Below, in pieces: positions 58,183-64,000 of a stretch of DNA of 64,000 nt. A program made the position numbers and the translations under genes. Every line of letters begins with the position of its first letter. Positions within the stretch are counted from its first letter, which is position 1. This stretch comes from Heligmosomoides polygyrus polygyrus (lineage: Eukaryota; Nematoda; Chromadorea; Rhabditida; Heligmosomidae): assembly GCA_947396885.1 (NCBI GenBank), contig OX377204.1, forward strand, positions 26,357,706 to 26,421,705, read 5' to 3'. The notes under the pieces were generated by a model that was not told where the DNA came from, made no database searches, and worked only from the letters and a program-made list of their open reading frames with translations.

Positions 58183-59561
58183 TTAGTGCCGGAATGGCGA
58201 AAATGTGCACAAATAAGTATACGCGGTCTCATAGCTCGCACAAACAGATAAAAGGCAAGAATTCACTTCTAATGGAGATGCATTCGTTTCTGTTGTTCAT
58301 GGCTAGATTTCGTTCGTGAATCCAGAAGGCCTCGAGAGCCTTTCTTGTCTCTATTTCGTGTTCATGATACAACACCGTGCATTTTACATTGAAGTTTCCA
58401 GAGTGAGCTTCCCTTCGGTGCTTACCAAGCGGCGTTAGTAAGCTTTGCCTTCTCTTACCAGCAAGGTGTTCCTTAACGCGAGTGCCTAGCACCCTCCTAA
58501 TATCGCCAATGTATAGATCACCGCAGGTCAGACACTCCAACTGGTAGATGACGCCTTTCTGTGTACGATCTCCTGTCCTTCCATACGGGCAAATCACGCA
58601 GTCTTGCACTATGCAGACACTTTCATATAACTGCGAACAAGCTGCCGTTTAATGTCGCCTTTTGGTATATTTACCAGTACAACATTCATATCCAATCCTG
58701 CTCGCATTAGACATTGGCGAACAGCTGCAGTGACACGGTCCGATATGAAAGGCAGTGAGAGACAGATTTCGTTGCTGAACGCGTTCATATTGGGCCCGCG
58801 TCGTGTTCTGCTTTGTCGCACTCCATACCATTGAGCTTAGCAATTTTGCAGACCAACGTACGTGACTTTTCCCGCTCCTCGTCACCCGTACACATCTCTA
58901 TTGCTGTTCTAAACATGTTGCGAAGCACAGCACGTTTCATAGCAGAACGATGAACTAATTTGAATGATGATATTTTTGGAGCTGCCCATGAGGTACCATT
59001 TCACACTGTATTGGCCATTAGAAACCCTGATTTGTATCGACAGTACATTATAGTTGACGTTCTAGCACCAGTCGTTCAATTTTGCCCATGAATCAAATTG
59101 CTAGAGCCGGTGCTAAACGCTGTCTCATGGCAAGTCCTCTTAGTTGAGAGAAGTAATTACCGGACCATTTGAAAATGATACGGTCCAGGCATTCCTTGAC
59201 ATGCACCATTACGTGCGACTTTCACAAACCAAACGTGGTAATATTACTTCCGTACTCATCAAGCATTTCGGAGAGTGTTTGTAGAGCAACAGTTTTATCG
59301 ACGTTGTTTTATAGGGCAGTCACATCAAATGATTCAATTATGCAACTCGATTGAAATCTGCAAGCTTCCAAACGTTCCAGTAATTTTCCCGTGTTTTCTA
59401 AGTGTGAAGGTACAAAGTTGAGAAGTTGTCCGACGATCTTGATGAGGAACCAAGATATCCAGTCTATTGGTCCGTCTACGCAACTTATTATAGGCCGAAT
59501 TTTGTACGTTCCTGCAGTCAATGAGCGCTTGTCTTCATCAGACAATTTGTGCGTTTCAAGC

Positions 59562-60212
59562 GCGCACAAAAAGGCGTCATCTATCACTTGGAGTATTTAA
59601 CCTGCGGCGATCTATACATTGGGGAAACTGGTAGAGAGCTAGGCACTTGCGTTAAGGAACACCTTGCTGGTAAAAGAAGGCAAAGCTTACTAACGCCGCT
59701 TGGTAGGCGCCGAAGGGAAGCTCACTCTGAGGACAACTTCAATGTAAAATGCACGTTGTTGTATCATGAAAACGAAATAGGGACCAGAAAGGCTCTCGAG
59801 GCCTTCTGGAATCACGAAGGAGATCCAGCCATAAACAACAGAAAGAATGCGTCTCGTTACCAGTAATTCTTGCTTCTTTTCCGTTTATGCGAGCTGTGAG
59901 ATCGCGTATACTGATTTGTGCACATATTGGCCATTCAGTGTATTTGACCATACCAGTAGGTCTCATTTGCTCCATGGTGGCCAGTTGGTCCGGTTTCTTT
60001 GCCTTGGAGGGATCGGTGAGGTAACGCTTCTTAGCACTCCTTGGAGCATGTTGTTCCTAGTAAAGAGATGGACGCGATGTTTTTGGTCCAGTGAATTTCA
60101 GAGTCAAAAACATTTCGAGCCTCTTTCAGGGCTTGAGAAAGACGAGTTCGTCGAAATGTCGGTTGAAATAAAGATTTTATGCCAAACCTGGAAAGCAAAA
60201 AGGATTTTTAAA
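59562..60212 (+). pseudogene. Penelope-like element, second copy: GIY-YIG domain and 3' tail
   Basis: The plus frame 59549-59866 reads KGVIYHLEYLTCGDLYIGET, VKEHLAGKRRQSLLTPLG, FNVKCTLLYHENEIGTRK and ALEAFWNHEG, the GIY-YIG endonuclease of a Penelope-like element. The conserved 3' tail (GTCCAGTGAATTTCAGAGTC, GACGAGTTCGTCGAAATGTC) extends to about 60210. The reverse transcriptase is missing: the sequence begins directly where the oppositely oriented copy's truncated end stops. It ends just short of the 3' exon candidate of aquaporin gene 3. Confidence 0.84.
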
Positions 60213-60214
60213 AA

Positions 60215-60982
60215 CTAACGTCTAAGATGCCCAGGTTTCAAGAGCGTCGAACTTGGAAATTATTGAGCGATTATTCATCATAGCCATTCATCAAATTAAT
60301 GTTTAAGGCTGAATTTCTGATAATAGTCTACTAGACATACTTACTCACCTGTATAGAGCAGCAGCGAATAATGCGCCAACGACGGGTCCAATATAGTAGA
60401 TCCAATGGAAAGTCCAGAAATGATCTTGAAACTGATCCCTTATGAATATCGATGCTACAACATTGGGACCAAATGAACGGCCAGGATTCATAGATGCTCC
60501 AGAAATGGCACCACTGAACGGAGGCTTATTTCTCCAGCGAAAATAAAATTCTCAGAAGAAAGAGGGACCCATTCTCACTCAACTATGAACGGCAGAAAGG
60601 TCGTGTTTTATAGCAACGAGTAGAGTGTTTATGAGACACTTAATGCATCTATTCTGGCTCATGCTCTGGGGTAACGCAAGCATAGGGTTTTGAATACGAC
60701 AGCTACAAGGTGAAGCGTGTATAGTTTGCGGGCATGTTTCGCCATGACTAGAATTCTCCATCAAATATGCATACATCTGTATGCGACCGCTTAATATAAT
60801 TGTAAGGAACATAAACTAGCGTGAAAAACACAAATAGAAAGCAAAAAAACTAACGCTGCAAAAATATCCATGATGATTGAAAAACCAATTGCAAGAGGAG
60901 CAAGTATGGTGGTCGAATCTACAGCAGTCAATAACACAGTCTGCACCAAACAGTATGTCGTTAGAGTTTCAGCAAACAGTCC
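60215..60982 (-). CDS. Aquaporin gene 3, 3' part, NPG second box
   Basis: Two confident exons: 60982-60855 (128 nt; [35 protein letters not shown]) and 60513-60349 (165 nt; [35 protein letters not shown]). A candidate terminal exon, 60251-60215, is 37 nt, the same length as the last exon of gene 1, but has a weak AAG acceptor. Exon lengths and phases equal those of gene 2, and NPG is shared, so genes 2 and 3 are sister duplicates. Upstream exons (membrane segments 1-3, first NPA box) are not recognisable to the window edge. An acceptor/donor-like pair at about 61090-61055 encloses only a decayed 40-nt remnant of the expected 78-nt exon. It may be a broken copy or continue beyond the window. 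Confidence 0.78.
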
Positions 60983-63900
60983 CTTAAAGAAGCCAACGTT
61001 TACTTGTGAACAACCTTGTTTAAATACCTTGTCCTTATTTGAGAACTTACACCTTATTATAGGAGAACCTACAAATAATTTGATCCATTCCTAAGAAACA
61101 ATTTTGACGGTCTGACGGTATCGGTCTCTATTCATCCGAGGATAAGCTGTGGTAACTTCGGAATCGCTCAACAAGTGATTGTAGTGGCATCACAACCGAG
61201 TAATGAAGCAGTGTGGTTCTTATGTGTTCACGCTCATTCCTCTCCATCGTTTTTGCACTTTTCACGGGCGACACTTTCTTTTGCCTATTGGTGGCTTTGC
61301 CTATTGGTAGTTGCACTTCGGCCAATTGTTTCTCAAGCACTAGTAATGCAGCATATATACAAGAAGAAGTCAAAACATATGGTGCTTCCGGATGAGCTTC
61401 CACTAAGGGCTGCTTAAAATTAACTTCCCCGTGACCGCAAGCTGAAGGTAAGTTAAAGAACGTTGGGTTCATATGTTATCTCAGATATAGCACACCAGTA
61501 TTAGGAATTCAAAATACTTATTGTCGAAGTTCAACCTTCAATAAACCATGTTATGTGGGATGCAGATCGATGTTGAGTCGTTCAGCTAGTAGATAAAGTC
61601 GCTTCAAGCTTATTTAGCGTAGCAAACGTTCGGGCGACCTTGTCTTCATCAGAACTAAACGCGAAATAACATGAAAAGCTATCATCTCAAACACCATTTC
61701 ACCCCACTGAGAAGTAATTCTAAGGAGAGATCTTCGTAAGGAGGGTTCAACTTCTTCTGGCTTTGACGAACGCGAGGTCGCTGAAGCTCCAGCCGAGACA
61801 AATAAGTTTGACCATTATATTGACCCAAGAAGACAACATCGATATGAAGTCACAATAATTGTTAATGTTTTCCTTCGAAAGCACAACAACAGAGGGTGAA
61901 TCATATGCGCCAGATCTAGGAGGATGCTACTGTCGCATGGTGTTTTACGTTAGCAGCACATCAGAAAGGTATCATTGTAGTTTAATGTATGGAGATAAGC
62001 TGCGGTTTCAGACATGAGAGACGTTGTTGCATGGGACAAGTAGTGGAAAATTGGGTGGGCCACCAGCGTAATGCGCAGGCTCAAGCTTGAGGTTCGAGAA
62101 TCAAAGGTGGGGGGGGGGTCGTATTGTAACGTCGTTTTTTTTTTTGGGGGGGGGTTGTACTCTCTCGGTTTTGGCGGAGGATATTTTATATATTTTCAAG
62201 TTTTTAGATGATGTTTGTACCCCTTAACAATTTGTTATCTCCGGTGCGCCTACATCAGTGTGGAGACTCACCTTCGTTTCCTGAAGTTAAAAGTATGGAA
62301 CAAAATAGTAAAAAGGTTTCAAATGATGACTATTCCACAGTTAAAAATAAAGATTTTCTGCTGGCAGATTTTGGGATGTTGAGAGGTTTTCAACTTTTAA
62401 TCAGATTTTTCCAGGATGTCATAGACACGAGAGTTTTCTATCTAAAGAAGCGACATCTACGCACGAAATTCCACTCCATGAAATTTGTAAGTTTTGATTA
62501 TTTAGCATTAATTAAGTGCATTCCCTGCAAGATTTTTGAAGTACTCTTCGATTCGATGACGGAACAGCAACTGAAGGATGGACTTGTCACGGGGTTAATT
62601 TTCTCTCTTCTGCAGGATCCCATCAGAAAGTGAGATTGTACTCTAGAATAACTGAATCCATATTTGACACAATCATAAAACCGTGTTTTTCTGAAATGAT
62701 CTTCTGTATAATCAGGCGTCCCAATTTTGCATCGCTTGCCAAGAGATATCGACCGGGGTGTAGTCATGAAGAGGATCTTAATCGTAGGGAAGTTGTTATT
62801 TTTAGAACCCGCTTTTTGACGCATACAGTACCGTCTTTAAACATTCGCCAAAATGCGGCCGGTGGTTAATTAATCCGCCGTTTGCGCCGTTTCGCCATAA
62901 CTCCCGTCAGAGTCGATTATATCCAATGAAATGCACATTGCTAAATTCAGAAAAACATGATCTACCCAATGGTGTAACATCACCCGTAAATATCTTGACC
63001 TGACCCCATTCTCTCCTTAATCTCGTCTAATTATGTCCCTGGCTGGAATGGATCTGCCCAGTAAAATTGTAAAAGCATTAAACGCTGTCAAAAATGTATT
63101 CCGTGTCAATTTTAGATTTTGCCTCATCACGTTGATTTATTTGATATCAAATTTGCCTAGTATGGCTCCATACACTGTATGCATTCTCAACTGTCGATTT
63201 TTTTCTATTTTCACTAATTATTCACGACCGTACCACTTTTGTTCGATAGCTGGTTTTTGGTCATGTTTTTGATTATAAGTGTGGATTACAAATATTAAAT
63301 TTGGGTTCCCTTTAATCAAAAGCAAGCAGCTCAGCCACTAAATTGGCAGTTAATCGAGGTTTCCAGGAGACACGTCCTGTAGAGGCTACTCCACACGCGT
63401 AGATCTATATTTTTACAAGCCGGGTCGGTATGGAGCCAGGCCGTGTACGTGGTGCTGAAGGAAATCGTGTAAAGATGCTGATTCACAAAAATGATGGAGC
63501 TGGCAGCTCTCGTCGTGAGGCTTCAGCATGAAAAATGGTGTTTTCTTCTAGTTCGACCTTGAGACTCAATCCCGACGTTTGTCTAGAATTCGCAGAACAG
63601 TTTCTGTCATTCAGCAAAAAACATATTTGCAATATTTTTCGAAGATTTTTTACTCGACCTTTCCCTCACTTCCTTGAGACAGGTTCAGTACTAGAGTCCA
63701 GATTGTTGCCGTAATTGCAGTGGCTTGACCAGCTCCACCAAGCGCGTCCTTTGTACATACAATCTCTCTTCTCATAATTCACATAACGCAACAAAGGGCC
63801 AGGCCTAAGGTTTCAGAATCAAAGGGGTCGTGTTGTGATATCGTCATTTTGCTGGGTGGGGGGGGGTCGCCCTCTCTCTTCGTTCCGGCAGAGTTTATCG

Positions 63901-64000
63901 TATTTTTTCGTAGTTTCTCCAATACTTCAATGAATTCAATTTTTCAAATTTCGGCAGTTTTTAAATCATTTTGTAGCGCTTCAGTTTCCGCCATTTCCAC
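60983..64000. other. No recognisable gene upstream of aquaporin gene 3
   Basis: No first NPA box or AEFLGD-type exon was found on the minus strand. Two related blocks occur as diverged direct repeats at about 62100-62210 and 63810-63920 (AGAATCAAAGG, GGGGGGTCGT, poly-G tracts, CTCTCTCGG). Confidence 0.5.
62208..62633 (+). CDS. Unrecognised open frame, 141 codons
   Basis: One of the longest clean frames outside repeats, with segments such as FQLLIRFFQDVIDTRVFYLK and DSMTEQQLKDGLVTGL. I recognise no family, signal or membrane pattern. It could be an exon or chance. It lies between two diverged direct repeats, so it may belong to an unknown mobile element. Confidence 0.25.
   Translation: MMFVPLNNLLSPVRLHQCGDSPSFPEVKSMEQNSKKVSNDDYSTVKNKDFLLADFGMLRGFQLLIRFFQDVIDTRVFYLKKRHLRTKFHSMKFVSFDYLALIKCIPCKIFEVLFDSMTEQQLKDGLVTGLIFSLLQDPIRK

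Larger units (their letters stand above)
57628..59590 (-). pseudogene. Penelope-like retroelement, RT plus GIY-YIG endonuclease, decayed
   Basis: The minus strand carries, 5' to 3', a Penelope-type reverse transcriptase (RPIISCVDGP, WFLIKIVGQLLNFVPSHLEN, IIESFDVTAL with the motif A Asp, ECLDRIIFKWSGNYFSQLRG, LAMRQRLAPALAI). Next comes the linker LPFISDRVTAAVRQCL...IPKGDIKRQLVRSY. The C-terminal GIY-YIG domain (58609-58229) follows: CVICPYGRTGDR, GVIYQLECLTCGDLYIG, RVKEHLAGKRRQSLLTPLG. Frame breaks, stops and a lost catalytic YxDD block show it is dead, and it is 5'-truncated near 59590. The untranslated 3' tail to 57628 holds two MITEs and a hammerhead-like block. It faces a second copy. Confidence 0.87.

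Noticed and set aside
61128..61472. 114-codon minus frame as an upstream exon of aquaporin gene 3
   Set aside because: No NPA box, no membrane pattern and wrong exon length and phase for the family.

Overview
This is eukaryotic DNA, almost certainly from a nematode and most plausibly a strongylid (hookworm-type) worm. The reasons are TTTCAG-type intron acceptors, small exons separated by introns of very uneven size, an RTE-type reverse transcriptase remnant, an Hsmar1-like mariner (the group that includes the hookworm element bandit), and a Penelope-like element with a GIY-YIG domain. The genus is inferred, not proven. Host coding content is sparse and most of the window is transposon-derived.

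The host genes I can support are three aquaporins of AQP8-like type. Gene 1 (+ strand) runs from about 10.2 to 20.3 kb in seven exons, from membrane segment 1 to the stop, with both NPA boxes intact. Gene 2 (- strand) lies at about 24.7-32.0 kb, with six exons or candidate exons, and is convergent with gene 1. Gene 3 (- strand, about 60.2-61.0 kb) has only its 3' exons in recognisable form. Genes 2 and 3 carry NPG instead of NPA in the second box. Internal exon lengths are conserved between the copies, so this is a duplicated family whose introns were inflated by mobile DNA.

Mobile DNA by region: 4.1 kb RTE remnant; 6.8-8.2 kb non-autonomous hAT; 10.8-11.95 kb large inverted repeat around a tRNA-like sequence; 17.8-19.0 and 20.9-22.2 kb two full-length but dead mariners; 22.7-23.5 kb Tc1-like remnant; 28.3-29.2 kb GC-rich mariner deletion derivative; 35.0-40.2 kb a deep Russian-doll nest (long-TIR element > MITE > hAT > foldback mariner, SINE and satellite element); 44.8-45.4 kb CR1-like remnant; 51.4-53.3 kb a second hAT with a Harbinger-like element inside; 56.7-57.3 kb a piggyBac-like element; 57.6-60.2 kb two inverted Penelope-like copies.

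The most unusual component is a repeated element at 26.4, 29.7, 38.8, 46.6, 50.1 and 51.1-55.3 kb. Each copy starts TCCTACTATATATA after an A, carries a CpG-rich 42-bp minisatellite and usually an ACCAGT-rich purine-biased array, and ends in a GC-rich palindrome finishing CTGG before a T. These are Helitron-like terminal signatures (A^TC...CTRR^T) on a satellite-carrying, apparently non-coding element.
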